Positions 22,823 to 33,358 of a stretch of 64,000 nucleotides of DNA are shown here, one piece after another. This DNA comes from Hofstenia miamia. Lineage: Eukaryota > Xenacoelomorpha > Acoela > Hofsteniidae. The stretch's first letter is position 1. Every line of letters starts with the position of its first letter. The position numbers were made by a program, and so were the translations under genes. The DNA is taken from assembly GCA_900660155.1 (NCBI GenBank), contig CABFPE010000401.1, positions 36,740 through 100,739 on the forward strand, given 5' to 3'. The notes under the pieces were generated by a model. The model made no database searches. It saw nothing but the letters and a program-made list of their open reading frames with translations, and was not told the origin of the DNA.

Positions 22823-23460
22823 AAGCCTGCTCTCAGATTGGAACACCTCATAGCATCATCACATCAATTCTTGTACATTTTGTTGACATCATGACTCTCT
22901 TTTGCTCCTGTTTTGTCTCTTTATTCATTAATTTGTCATCACCATATCTGCTCTGACATTCACCCTTCCAGTTTTGTGTTCACTGTGCTTACTTTGAGTA
23001 TTTGTTTTTTAAGCCTTTAAGCTGCTTTGTTTTTTAAGTTATGCAATGCTACTACTCTTTTGATTTCTTGGATTTTTTGTTTTAGTTGTCTTTTAATAAA
23101 CATTTATTGATTTTTTTATTTCATCTTTCTCTCAAGATATTTTTCAATTTAATATTTTACAACACACTATCAGTTGCATTTGTTTTTTCCATAGTTATAA
23201 TAGTTTTGTTGAATAAGCCCAACTGTCCATGAATAAACGGTAAATAAACTTCTTCAAATTTACTATCAAAGAATCTAATTATCAGCAAAGGGTAATGTTC
23301 TTGGGAGTGAAAATATGACTTCAGTCATTCATAAGTTTAATGAATTTTCTCTATAGTTGGTAATAAAGACAGAAATCATGTATTTCCATGTTGTAGAACA
23401 TTCTTGTAGTCAATTTTCACAAATTCACAGACTTTTTTTAGCTGGGGAACACACACAGTG
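22823..23460. other. Intergenic, T-rich, nothing recognised
   Basis: Possibly the 3' trailer of the retroelement at its left; no end repeat was identified. Confidence 0.35.
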
Positions 23461-23480
23461 TATATATATATATATATATA
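23461..23480. repeat. (TA)10 microsatellite
   Basis: Ten uninterrupted TA units. Confidence 0.9.
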
Positions 23481-23482
23481 AA

Positions 23483-24060
23483 TATTTGTTTCCATTTTTG
23501 AATAAAGAAACATATGCATTTGTTTGAGAATAAAACTCTGAATTTGAAAAGGTGTTCATCAACCCAGCTGGTGCGTACATCCATGTAGGCGAGCTTCCTG
23601 TAGTCGTCTGTCCAGAGGTCGACATTGGCAGAAACAGTCTAGTTGTGTGCTGGTTATTTAAGACACTGGGAAAAAAAACTTGATTCATTGCTGCATCGTT
23701 TGTGGCTGCATTGAGAGCTTTCCGTCCAAACATCGTACAATCAGTGCATCTACAATGTGCAAACTTTGTATGGATTTCCATAAACTTTCATAGCTGACTG
23801 TAGAATGAATTGTGACCCAGTACAACGTAGCTTCCTGTTGCCCTGCTTGACTTATTTTCCCCAATGCGAGGGAGACATAGTGTGCAGTCCCTGGAGAATC
23901 GACGATTGATTGTCGTTGTTTTTCACCGGCTTCCGTGTGGTGCTTATGGGTTGATTTTCTGGTTGAAAACCGCATAGGATTTACTGCAACATGCAACAGT
24001 AAATTTCACCATGCCTGTTGCTTGCTGATGGGTTGGTTATGCCACCATTCCACTATGAAA
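23483..24060 (-). pseudogene. hAT transposase remnant, N-terminal half
   Basis: The minus strand encodes TVSANVDLWTDDYRKLAYMD followed by VRTSWVDEHLFKFRVL (about 23530-23650). This is the D(L/M)WTDD.RK..Y..V...(F/I/V)(V/I)D segment holding the first catalytic aspartate of hAT transposases. Upstream (23685-24060) a diverged frame reads through probable N-terminal sequence. The two pieces lie in different frames with stops between them, and the C-terminal half is missing, so it cannot make a transposase. It sits beside the piggyBac remnant, making a transposon graveyard. Confidence 0.6.
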
Positions 24061-24984
24061 TCCATCACATCTTATAGTCTCATCTGACTAATTTGCACAG
24101 TGTTATATTTACGCATCAATGTGCTTGATGCAAGACCATAGTTGCACAGTAAAACTACTATTTGCTCTCTATATAACAAACAAAGTTTGTAACGTTTTTT
24201 AATCAATATAATCTATAATTTAGATCTGATTGTTTTCATAAAAATCATGTTTTATAATTCTATAACTTTAACTGTGCTAGGTTCACTTAAGGATATTAAA
24301 AAATGTAGTGTACTGTCATTTTTGATGAAATTTTTAAAAGTAAATACATACATATTCTTGTTTTAGAAAAATAACTTTTTGCATTTACTCCTCCAAAAAT
24401 ATAATTCTTGAACTATTGTGGACTGCCAAAACTTAGTTAATTTCATTTTATTTTATTATACGTAGAATCCATATTAAAGTAGTGATTTTAGATTTATGAT
24501 TGAATTTGATTGCCAGCAATCTAGTTTCAAAATATGGATAAACTAAAACAGGTACTTTTTAAAAAATGGGTTTCTGTGCATCATCGATGTCATTTGCATC
24601 AAATATTAACCTCGTCAGACTTTTTTCTCAAAAATACGTTTTTAACTGTTTTAGCCATGCTTACAACCTTTGACAAACCCGCTATGCTAAATCTAAAAAG
24701 CATATATGAATAATTATTTTTCTCATTGAATTTCTGGTACTAAAGTAGTATATCTGACCCATATGTTTAAAAAATAATCCTTCTTTGGAAAATTATTTAA
24801 ATGCTGACACATCATACAAAAGTAATAAGCATCCAAATTACTTTTCTCACAAATAGTACATCAGCACTTAACAATAAACATGAAATTTAGCAAAGCAGTT
24901 GTTTTCTCGTTTGTTGTAGTTTGATACAGCAATGGGTTGTGGTAATGTTTGTTTGTGTTCTTACCCTTAACCCAGCGTTTACAA
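24061..24984. other. AT-rich spacer between hAT and piggyBac remnants
   Basis: No gene or repeat array recognised. The weak minus frame at 24861-25055 overlaps the 3' end of the piggyBac remnant. Confidence 0.4.
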
Positions 24985-26167
24985 TTTTGAATGAGATATT
25001 TAGCTTCAGCCGTGCTTAGAAGAAGAAACATTTTGCTATCTTTCCAAGCGGTCAACGCTATTTTGCTGTCCAGCAGAACAAAAATTTTGGACTACCCTCG
25101 TGGTGTCGATTCAGGAGGAATTTTGTTCTGCAGAGCTTTCAGGAATTCGGTTTTTTGTAAGAGGCCCACTAATTCGCTGTCCAGAATTCAATAAAGAATC
25201 AGGAAGTCTTGCACATGTAAGAAACCTGTCGACGCAGATTGTCACACTTTCCGGCACATTCAGGGTTAAAGCAAGAACAGCAGCCTCCTCTTGGCTCATG
25301 TTTACATATTCATCTACAAAATTTCGTGAACCAACATAAGGCACCATCTTATGAATTGTCCCACTGGAGTTGGAAAGACACATTGAGTCCAACTGGATGA
25401 GGCTTGTTCTTAATTACAACTTTGTACTGCAATGCTCCTGAGAAGGGAATTATCATTTCATCAATGTATAAAAAATGAGGCGATACAGGGAATTTTTCCA
25501 TTCCCGAATTGATGGAATCCCAAAGGGGTCGGGTTTTCCATAATGGGTCCTGCTTTGCCAAATCAGCTACATCTTCATCAACCACACATTTTAGATTTGA
25601 ACGTATTTGGTCCAAATGCTCCCGAATGGGTCTAATTCCACATTCTGACTGAAAATAGAATCGGATCAAGGACAGTCGTTATATTGACATTTTTAGACTG
25701 ACAGCGAAGAAGCAAGGAATCATTGATGGGGTGACATTGACAATTTCAGACGATTCAATAATTTTTCGCATTGTATTTTCGGCCATTGTTACTATGAGTG
25801 ACTTTGCTAACTCATGCGCACCTTTGTGAGCGTCACTTTCAATATTTGTATTTTCTGAGAATTGAAACTTGCTGTTTGTTCTGCAGTGCTGATCTCGCGA
25901 ATTAGACACCGATCAGTTTTGTGAGAGCCTCATGAGGGGTATATCTTCACCCAATGATTTGCTGTCATATTCCTCAGTAGCGTTTTCGTCCATGGTGGTT
26001 TCATTTTGAAGGGCATCTACCTCATTTCAGGATTCATTGTTCGGTTCGTTGTTTTCGATATCATCAAAATCAGAATAGTCTTTGCTGAAAATAATTTCGT
26101 CAGTTACTGGATAATTGCATTTCTGACACAGACGACCGATATATGAGGTATCCAAAGAATTCTCCAT
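24985..26167 (-). pseudogene. piggyBac-type (DDE_Tnp_1_7) transposase remnant
   Basis: It reads on the minus strand from an ATG at 26167. An acidic N-terminal region (MENSLDTSYIGRLCQKCN ... FSKDYSDFDDIENNEPNN) is followed by a helical stretch (25679-25909). The core then holds DPLWKTRPLWDSINSGM and HFLYIDEMIIPFSGAL (about 25440-25560), matching the piggyBac K.RP..D and (S/Y)(I/V)DE.(M/I)IPFKG motifs with their first catalytic Asp. After a frame change come VTICVDRFLTCARLPDSLL (the D.FFTS..L motif with the second Asp) and VTAWKDSKMFLLLST, the usual W.D.K.V..LST segment. At least two in-frame stops (near 26035 and 25915) and two frameshifts disable it. The C-terminal Cys-rich domain was not found. 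Terminal repeats and TTAA flanks were not identified. Confidence 0.75.
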
Positions 26168-26917
26168 GCCTATTTGTTAGATAGGAAATTTATCTCAAGA
26201 ATTCCATTTGTCCTTTCAGCAGGACAGTCTTTAGTCAAAATTTAGTTAGTATTGGTTTTGAATATGAACGTAAAATATACCCTATTGAAATCTGTGATAA
26301 ATTGCCTATCAGCCTTTGAAATTTGATGTATGTAGTCTAAATGAACATTGATTTATTGTGATAACAATATATGATGAAATATATGGCATTGGTTTGTATG
26401 GCTAAATGAACTTTGAACGTGAAACTGAGTAATGCATTGTGACTGACAACTAGTTTCACCTCTAGAGGGAGCCATCAATACAATGATTTACTGATGCGCC
26501 ATTGCATATTCAATTCATCTACTGCATAGAATCAAAGAATGCCATGGCCTCTGTAAAGGACAAAAGGACTGACGATGTTAAATCAAATGAAATACCCAAA
26601 GTGATTTGTTATCGTAATATCTTTCTCCAGATAGATTTATAATTTCCATTGCTAAAGTTTCTAATATATCTTAAACTACGTAGTTTGACGGATCCTAGTA
26701 AGATAGAAGTATATTAGAGCATGAAATCTTTATTCTACTACTGTATACTGTTAAGATTTTGTTCGAGTTAATTATGATGCTTTAGTTTCTTGTTTGGGTT
26801 AATTTGACCGAAATGTTGTTTCTATTCCTATGCAGACTTTAAGCAACAAAAAGTAAATATTTTTATTATTTATTATTTTTACGTTTTACTGAATTTTTTT
26901 CATCAAAATGTAGGAAA
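26168..26917. other. AT-rich spacer, nothing recognised
   Basis: No open frame or repeat of note. Confidence 0.35.
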
Positions 26918-27620
26918 ATGGCCTCCGGTATTAAATATTTATATCATTTGCGCAATGTAGGGCAGTCTTTTCAATCACAAATGCTTAACTCTTTTGTGCT
27001 AAGTAACTTTAACTATTGTTGTTTTATATTCCAAAATATCACATCAAATAATCGATCATCACTAGCAAAAATATTCAATTGGGCAATAAGAACTCTGAAT
27101 TATATTGATAAGCATAAATCAGTGAGCATTTTTATAAAAGGTGGCAATGTTCTTGCACCATTGTACTTTATCGAATATCAAACTCTTTGTATGATACACA
27201 AATATGTACATAATTCAAAATCTACGCACTTTTTAAGCAATTATATCAAAACCAGTAATAGAAACCACAATTTGCATAGTAGTATTAATCGTCCAGATTC
27301 ATTTTCATTTAAAGCTTCTAGATTATGGAATGACTTAAATCTCGAAATAAANNNNNNNNNNNNNNNNNNNNNNNNNNNNNNNNNNNNNNNNNNNNNNNNN
27401 NNNNNNNNNNNNNNNNNNNNNNNNNNNNNNNNNNNNNNNNNNNNNNNNNNNNATTATGGAATGACTTAAATCTCGAAATAAAAAAGGAACAAAATTATAA
27501 ACATTTTAGAAGAAAAATTTAAAAAATTTTATTATCCAAACAATCACTATTAGGAATATCAAACAAATTAAGCGCATGGACAGATTTCATTTGACATGTG
27601 AAATTTACGCCCATTAAGTA
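26918..27620 (+). mobile_element. 3' end of a LINE (CR1/L2/Jockey-like reverse transcriptase tail)
   Basis: The frame encodes the post-catalytic C-terminus of a LINE reverse transcriptase: VLSNFNYCCFIFQN, then SLAKIFNWAIRTL, YIDKHKSVSIFIKGGN, PLYFIEYQTLCMIHKYVHN and the typical ending SFSFKASRLWNDLNLEI with a basic (K)HFRRKI tail after the gap. It is 5'-truncated, as LINE copies usually are. It is interrupted by the 101-N gap 27352-27452, across which the flanks overlap. The retained frame is open up to the tail, so this copy is younger than other LINE debris here. Confidence 0.75.
27352..27452. other. Assembly gap (N run) with overlapping flanks
   Basis: The 30 bases before the gap (27322-27351) are identical to the 30 bases after it (27453-27482), so the true gap is probably zero or negative in length. 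Confidence 0.9.
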
Positions 27621-28323
27621 AGTGTGCATATTTTTAATTTTGTAAATATACATGTATAGTAGTTTGTAGTATTTGTTTCTTTGTTTATTTTAGTAATAAA
27701 TTTGCTCGACTCTTTTTCTACAAATACAATAAAATTATAATACAGCATATAATACAGCACTATATTAAGGAATTGCTCAAATTCAAGAGTAACTGGAAGT
27801 ATTGCTACAAAACTTAGGTTAGGGTTAGAATCAGGCCGCGGGCATGGCCGAAGAACACTATTTGTTAAGCAGGGACTTAGCTCGATTTCTAATTGGGGAG
27901 AGCAAATTGAAAGGTTTTTTCGTAATTCATCGAATTTCGATATCCAAATGATGCATTTACGTTGGAAATATTCAGGCCATGCCTGCTGGCTCCCTCTTTC
28001 TACGCTCTGCTGCTAAGTATCCATTGGCTATAAAAAAACAGCCAGTCGTAATAACCGCCACAGGAGTGAGTCCCAGCATGATTGAAACACAAGTGTTTCT
28101 CTCGGAGACATTAATTAGATAGATCAAACAGCAATGATTGGCTCGTCTTTAATTTGATGAGTAATTAATACTTCGAATGATTTCAGTGATTTGTTATCAT
28201 AAATTACTTATTGTGCAAATTTCGTTCTAACTATGCTTGTCCATGCAAAATATTGTACATATGAATTTGAAAATACATTGTATTGAAATAATAAAAAAAT
28301 AATAACATAATATTGCATATAAT
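27621..28323. other. Intergenic, nothing firmly recognised
   Basis: A short CpG-containing stretch at about 27825-28080 breaks the AT-rich background. No gene could be supported. Confidence 0.35.
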
Positions 28324-28403
28324 TTCTTGGCCGGATCGAACCGCGGTCAGAGCCGGATCACTTACAGCTCTGCTTAAAATACTGCAGCTAGTAAGAAACC
28401 GAT
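28324..28403 (-). other. tRNA-like sequence (possible SINE or tRNA pseudogene)
   Basis: On the minus strand GGTTCGATCC (28333-28342) is a perfect polymerase III B-box/T-loop sequence. Upstream, TAGCTGCAGTATTTTAAGC is a weak A-box-like D-arm, and GAGCTG...CGGCTC can form an anticodon-like stem. But the anticodon loop would have nine bases, the T-stem does not pair, and the acceptor stem is poor, so no functional tRNA can be called. A tRNA-derived SINE head is the likeliest reading. Confidence 0.3.
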
Positions 28404-28614
28404 GACAGGATACATTTCTCAATGGAGCCCCTAACTGACAAGGGAGGTATTCCTCTATTTTGTGAATTTTCATATATTTTTATCAAGAAACGAAAGTTTT
28501 AATATTGCCTATGTCATGAAATTCTAATAACATGCTTTGTGTACTAGTACCAGAAAATCAAATCGTCGTTTTAAATACTTGTTCTTAGAAACAATATATT
28601 TTCAAAATCTACTC

Positions 28615-28620
28615 TTTATT
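28615..28620 (-). promoter_or_regulatory. AATAAA polyadenylation signal of the Ly6-like gene
   Basis: Minus-strand AATAAA lies about 70 bases beyond the stop codon of the Ly6-like gene. Confidence 0.6.
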
Positions 28621-28690
28621 CATAGTTATTTACACAATTAAAGCAAATTCTACATATATAAAAATACAATGACTTGCCAAAAGATTTTTG

Positions 28691-29314
28691 TCAATAGTTA
28701 AGATATAGTAACATAGAAATCCACCCCAACATGAAAGGCATAGATAATGTGCAGCTGTTGTCTATAACTGTACAGGCAATTAATGATTCAGGCGACATGT
28801 TAGAAAGTGCGTTGCATTTGTCTTCTTCACAGCAAAAGAAATTATGTTTTTCATTTGTATCATGTTGGCTGCAAAATTCAGTACAATTTTTTTCTTTGTT
28901 ACCAGAAAAATGGAATGAGCCATTTTTAAGCTTCTCAACTGTACAAGAGGAGTAGAAATAATTGTAATCTTCCCCATCTACGTTGCAACGAATGAACTCT
29001 TCAGAGCAATTCCTCATTTTTGATTTTGAATTGAATACATTACATTTGTAACTTTCACAACAGTAATATTCATATTTATCTGGAACATCAGTGTCTACAC
29101 ATTCACATGGTTTTTTCAAGTAAGATGGCAAAAATGTTCCTTGTTCTCTATTTACTTTCAATGTGCATGATTTAAAATCTGTTGCGCCTACTCTACGGTC
29201 TGCACAGAAAATCATTTCATCAATTTGGCAAGGTGTATCATAATGCATGCATTCCAATGTAGAATATGATTTTATTGATGAAACCAAAATTGTTATGAAG
29301 ACTTTTAGATACAT
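28691..29314 (-). CDS. Secreted/GPI-anchored protein with two Ly6/three-finger domains
   Basis: An intact 207-codon frame starts with a true ATG. Residues 1-19 form a signal peptide (MYLKVFITILVSSIKSYSTL, cleavage probably before E21). Domain 1 spans C22-N92 and ends CCESYKCN; domain 2 spans C103-N168 and ends CCEEDKCN. The CC..(D/Y).CN ending and the cysteine spacing are signatures of the Ly6/uPAR (three-finger) fold. Residues ~189-206 are hydrophobic at the extreme C-terminus, as for a GPI-anchor signal. N-glycosylation sequons occur at N102, N131, N143 and N172. Such proteins act at the cell surface as receptors, co-receptors or channel modulators; the ligand here is unknown. The whole two-domain protein lies in one exon, whereas animal Ly6 genes usually have introns, so a retrocopy origin is possible. 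A downstream AATAAA supports a real gene. Confidence 0.8.
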   Translation of the reverse strand: MYLKVFITILVSSIKSYSTLECMHYDTPCQIDEMIFCADRRVGATDFKSCTLKVNREQGTFLPSYLKKPCECVDTDVPDKYEYYCCESYKCNVFNSKSKMRNCSEEFIRCNVDGEDYNYFYSSCTVEKLKNGSFHFSGNKEKNCTEFCSQHDTNEKHNFFCCEEDKCNALSNMSPESLIACTVIDNSCTLSMPFMLGWISMLLYLNY

Positions 29315-29839
29315 AGTTAATGCTAATCCACTAAGATTTGATTACATGCTTTATGTTAAGCCGCTGGAACTTCGTTGTGGGAAAACTTAATTTAGAAACA
29401 ACTTCAATACGCATTTAAATTTCATTTCAAGTTCTAATGAATACACAATCTGTGAAATTTTCCTCGACCTGTGCTGGTTAAGCATTTAAATTGAAATTTT
29501 AACATGATTTAAAATAAAATAAATATATTATTAAACTGTTTATTATGCAGCTTAATTTGATACTGGTGGAGACATATTTTGTCTAAACATTATTCGCGTG
29601 ATAATATATCCACATCACACCCAAATACACTATTTGATTCAATAACTAGTCATGTTTGCGATACTTGCTCTTCAAACATAAATAATGATGTGTGTAAATC
29701 TATAACACTAATATTATAGAAATTCATATAATGATAAAATTTTTTGAATAGTGAATTCAAATTTCATATTGTTTTTCTATTAGAATTTTTGTATTAAAGA
29801 TTCAGTTCCCTCTTTTTTCTTTTGCGAAAGTTTGCTTCT
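29315..29839. other. Upstream region of the Ly6-like gene
   Basis: AT-rich; would contain the promoter of the minus-strand gene. No distinct motif recognised. Confidence 0.35.
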
Positions 29840-30086
29840 AAAACTAACTCAATAAATAGACATGATATGTAAACCATAACAAAGAAGTCATATTGAGTGC
29901 AAAAAGTTCAGTTTATTCACAATTTTTTGTTGAAAATGTGTAAAAATCCTGTTACACCAATGAAATTTACATTAAAACTAGCAGGTGTAATGGGATTTTT
30001 ACATTTGTGAATATACTTGAATTTTCATGCTGAATATGATTTTTTAGCATTTTGATATAACATGTAGATTTATTGAGTTGGTTTTT
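29840..30086. repeat. 247-bp fold-back element
   Basis: The arms are inverted copies. AACTCAATAAAT near 29844 pairs with ATTTATTGAGTT near 30068. TATTCACAA near 29915 pairs with TTGTGAATA near 30006. TGTAAAAATCCTGTTACACC near 29939 pairs with GGTGTAATGGGATTTTTACA near 29984. The loop is about 25 bp. It has the size and structure of a hairpin MITE; no duplication of the target site was confirmed. Confidence 0.6.
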
Positions 30087-30299
30087 GAGGTTACACTTCA
30101 TAGGGCATATAAAAGAAGAAAATCAATCTCTAATAAAAACAATAGAAAATTTGAATTTGTAATGCACATAATTGATCTTATTGTCAAAAATCAAACTATA
30201 GTATAGAACATTGCAAAAAAAATTAGCCAAGCATATTGTGAAATATATTTCAACACTACTGTATATTGTGATTCAAATGTACATCTCATTAGGAAATGC

Positions 30300-32740
30300 A
30301 CTGGATTTTCATGAGAATGCATTCAGAGCATTCAGCAATAAGCACACATATCTTTCTGTTATGTTCAGAATGCGCAGACAATAGTAATAATACAAAATTC
30401 AAAAGAAGTACTAAATGCTTCTCCGATGCTTTGAATAAGCAGATTAAATCCTTAGATGAGTTTCATTCTGATCTCGTAAGAATAATGATGCTTTAGATTA
30501 AATGATTAGCATTCTTCCAAGAGAATTCCAAATACTCAGCTTCAACATCAAAGAATGCCTGTTCAATTCAGTCAGTAAATTCTAGACCAGCCCACTCATG
30601 TGCAATTAGAATTCATGGTATTCCAGATCAAAAGGTAATCATTCATTACAATTGCAGTCTGATAAAAATCTTGTAAATTATACATTGGAGGATGGCAGTG
30701 AAATATTAAAAACTGCATTCAAAAGACTAAGAAAGCTTCCAAATGATTCTTGATTTCCACGAACTCTGTTAGTAACCATTGATACTATCTTGAACAAGAA
30801 TTTAATTATAGTTTTACTTGGTTATTTCAAAGAGAGACTTTTTTATCATCAGAGCTATCGTCAGATAACGTCTTAACTGAAGATTCCATTCTGAAACAAT
30901 GAAGAATCACTAAAAACCCTAAACTTCAATATAGAAAGAAAATGAATGGGAAGCTGGTCTAAATTGCAAGCTCCAAAGTTCATGTTTATAAATGTTCACT
31001 CTATTGAAAAGCAAGATACAACTGTCTTTCTACAAGTTAATCTTTCATATCATTCCATTGATGTCCGTTGTATTACTGAGTCTAGGTTGAGGACTGATAT
31101 AACTGATTATTTTCTGTCTATTTCTGGATGAATTATCCTTAGGCATGATTGGTATGATCGTGCTGCTACAAATTCTGCAAAAACAACCTTAGATGGACTG
31201 TGCACTTACTATTATTCTACATTAAATGTTAACCAACTTCTCACAATAATAACATATCCTCCTGTTATTAATAAACAAGCAGACAACTTTGTACATTTTG
31301 CTTTCCCTATTTAATGCACTGTTTTCCGTAAGCAGTATTTATCATAGGCGGCGATTTCAACCTTTTTTGTGCGTAAGATCTCCAAATGCAACTTGGATTC
31401 AAGTCTGTCTATAGTGGTAAACTTCATTTGCATTTACAATTGGACTTCATTTTCATTTCTCAAAAGACTTGCTTCAAGAACTGCTTTTCAACAAAATTTT
31501 AATTGGACACTGATCACTTGTTGTTGAGTCAAAAGAGGAGATTAATACAATAAGAAGATTGCTATGTTTAGAAACCAATGTCACACTGCAAAACTTGTAT
31601 GAAACTTGCAATGGACAGTATCATTCTTAGAAAATCTATAGTACAAACCAAGCCATGGACCACCTACAAGAAATCTTAGCATGAGTTGTCGTAAGAAAGT
31701 TAACCTTTCAAATCAAGATCCTGCTTACATGAGCCCACTTTTAAAGTGCCAAATGAGGATAAACAGTATTAACTTTGAAAACACCACTACAAGACGCAGA
31801 AATACTCTCTTATTGCATCAAAACAAAGGTATTATCAAAACTTTCTTCTTCCAATTGTGGTCATGGCTCTTCCAAATGAAGGAATTTAATGAAAGACTTT
31901 TCTAATTGAAGTAAATCAAATACAACTGATATCCCCCTTTTCTAAGATGATGAAAGCCAATATTTTGCTAACATTTCGACTGTGCAGCATTTGGAGATAC
32001 CTAATATTGCTGAGTCTAATGGTCAGATACCTCCTAGTCTTTTATTACAAGAACTTTATAGTGTTGCTAAATATTTAAAAGTTACTTTTGGGTTATGATT
32101 GTATTCCTTTCTGGATTATAAACGAAAGTGCGCACTTCCAAAGTTTGCAAGGTTATGTCTATAAACTAGTTGTGATTGTGACCCATTTCTATTACTCTGA
32201 TATTATGTTGAATTTTTAAGAGATTACTGCTTGAAAGCAGTATTAATGGAAGCTATGCTTTACTCCGCATTTTTGATATCTGCAAGCAATTTCAAAAAAG
32301 TGAATATTCGAGTATATTCATTGGATCTTAGTATGGGATTCGACAGAGTACCTCATCATCTTATTACTTCACAATTAAAGAAGGTTAAGCTAAACATTAG
32401 TAAATTCCTTATAAATCTGGTGATATTGTTTTTTCATGAATAGACAGAATTACAGTATCCACTCAAGGGTGTCATTCTGGATTCTTGAAATTAATAATGG
32501 TGTCCCACTGGGAACAGTTTTAGGTCCTCCCTGTTTTTATCTAACATATGATGACTTACAATTATATGACTTGATATAGATTTTGTCATGTTTGCTGATG
32601 ATGTAAATATCTTAGTAGCATGAAGAAGTCATTTTAAATTCAAAAGAACTACAAGAACTACTGATAAAGAAGTGAAAAAATCTGTAGAATTTGAGTTAGC
32701 CCTAATGTGAAATCAGCGGTAATGATCGCAATGTCCATGC
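30300..32740 (+). mobile_element. Near full-length but degraded LINE (ORF1, endonuclease, reverse transcriptase)
   Basis: Pieces in order: an ORF1-like region (helical KQIKSLDEFHSDLV at about 30440; CAIRIHGIPDQK at about 30600); an APE-type endonuclease start (PKFMFINVHSIEKQDTT, then DVRCITESRLRTDITDYF, about 30960-31110); and reverse transcriptase fingers and palm (YSLDLSMGFDRVPHHLI, about 32310; the catalytic box FVMFADDVNILVA, about 32585). The endonuclease CITE(S/T) motif and FADD box place it among APE-type LINEs (CR1/L2/Jockey range). More than a dozen stops and several frameshifts break it. The thumb and 3' end are missing or unrecognisable after 32740. Confidence 0.65.
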
Positions 32741-33358
32741 TAATCTAATGCTGGTGAAAGGTATTAGTTGTCACACTTACTGTAAGTATTCACATGTTTT
32801 CACAGAGAAATAAAACTGTTTTTTGTGCATTTTTAAGGCAATGTTATATGAATTATCAGCAGAGAAGTTCCAAAATAATTTCTTATTTAGCAATATATAA
32901 ATATTTTTCAATGGATGATATTTAAACTTGCTTCGTCTCTTCAATATACATCTTTGTTGTAGATCCAATACTACATTCTCCACAATCTCATACTTATCAG
33001 ACGAGTCTTCCGTTGAAAAGGAATCGTTTTCCTCATGAAAATTGGAATAATATGAATCGCCATTTTCAGAGTCAAGATCAGCAAAAAAATATGACAAAGA
33101 AAAGAATAATGTCAGCAAACTCTGAAGAACCAATCACAGGACTAGTTAAAAGACAGCTATATCCATGTTGCAAGCGGTCAGTTTTGAACACTTCTAGTGT
33201 TAAATTGAAGTTCATGTTGCGAAAATTCTGCTTTGTATTATACAATCATGACCAATTGTTAATAAAGATTTTCTTTTTCAACATTTATCTCAATCATCGA
33301 ATTTGCAGCTGCTTGTTTTATCATTTTGCCGTATTATCTTGAGGGACAACTTCAGCAC
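32741..33358. other. Intergenic; a 118-codon minus frame of doubtful status
   Basis: The minus-strand frame 32777-33133 starts with a hydrophobic segment (SLLTLFFSLSYFFADLDSEN) and then an acidic Ser-rich and a Lys-rich part. The acidic N-terminus followed by basic helices recalls transposase leaders, but no family motif is present. I do not call a gene. Confidence 0.3.

Noticed and set aside
28324-28403. Functional tRNA gene
   Set aside because: The T-stem and acceptor stem do not pair and the anticodon loop is nine bases long.
32777-33133. 118-codon minus-strand frame with a hydrophobic start
   Set aside because: It has no domain motif, no clear polyadenylation or splice context, and lies between transposon remnants.
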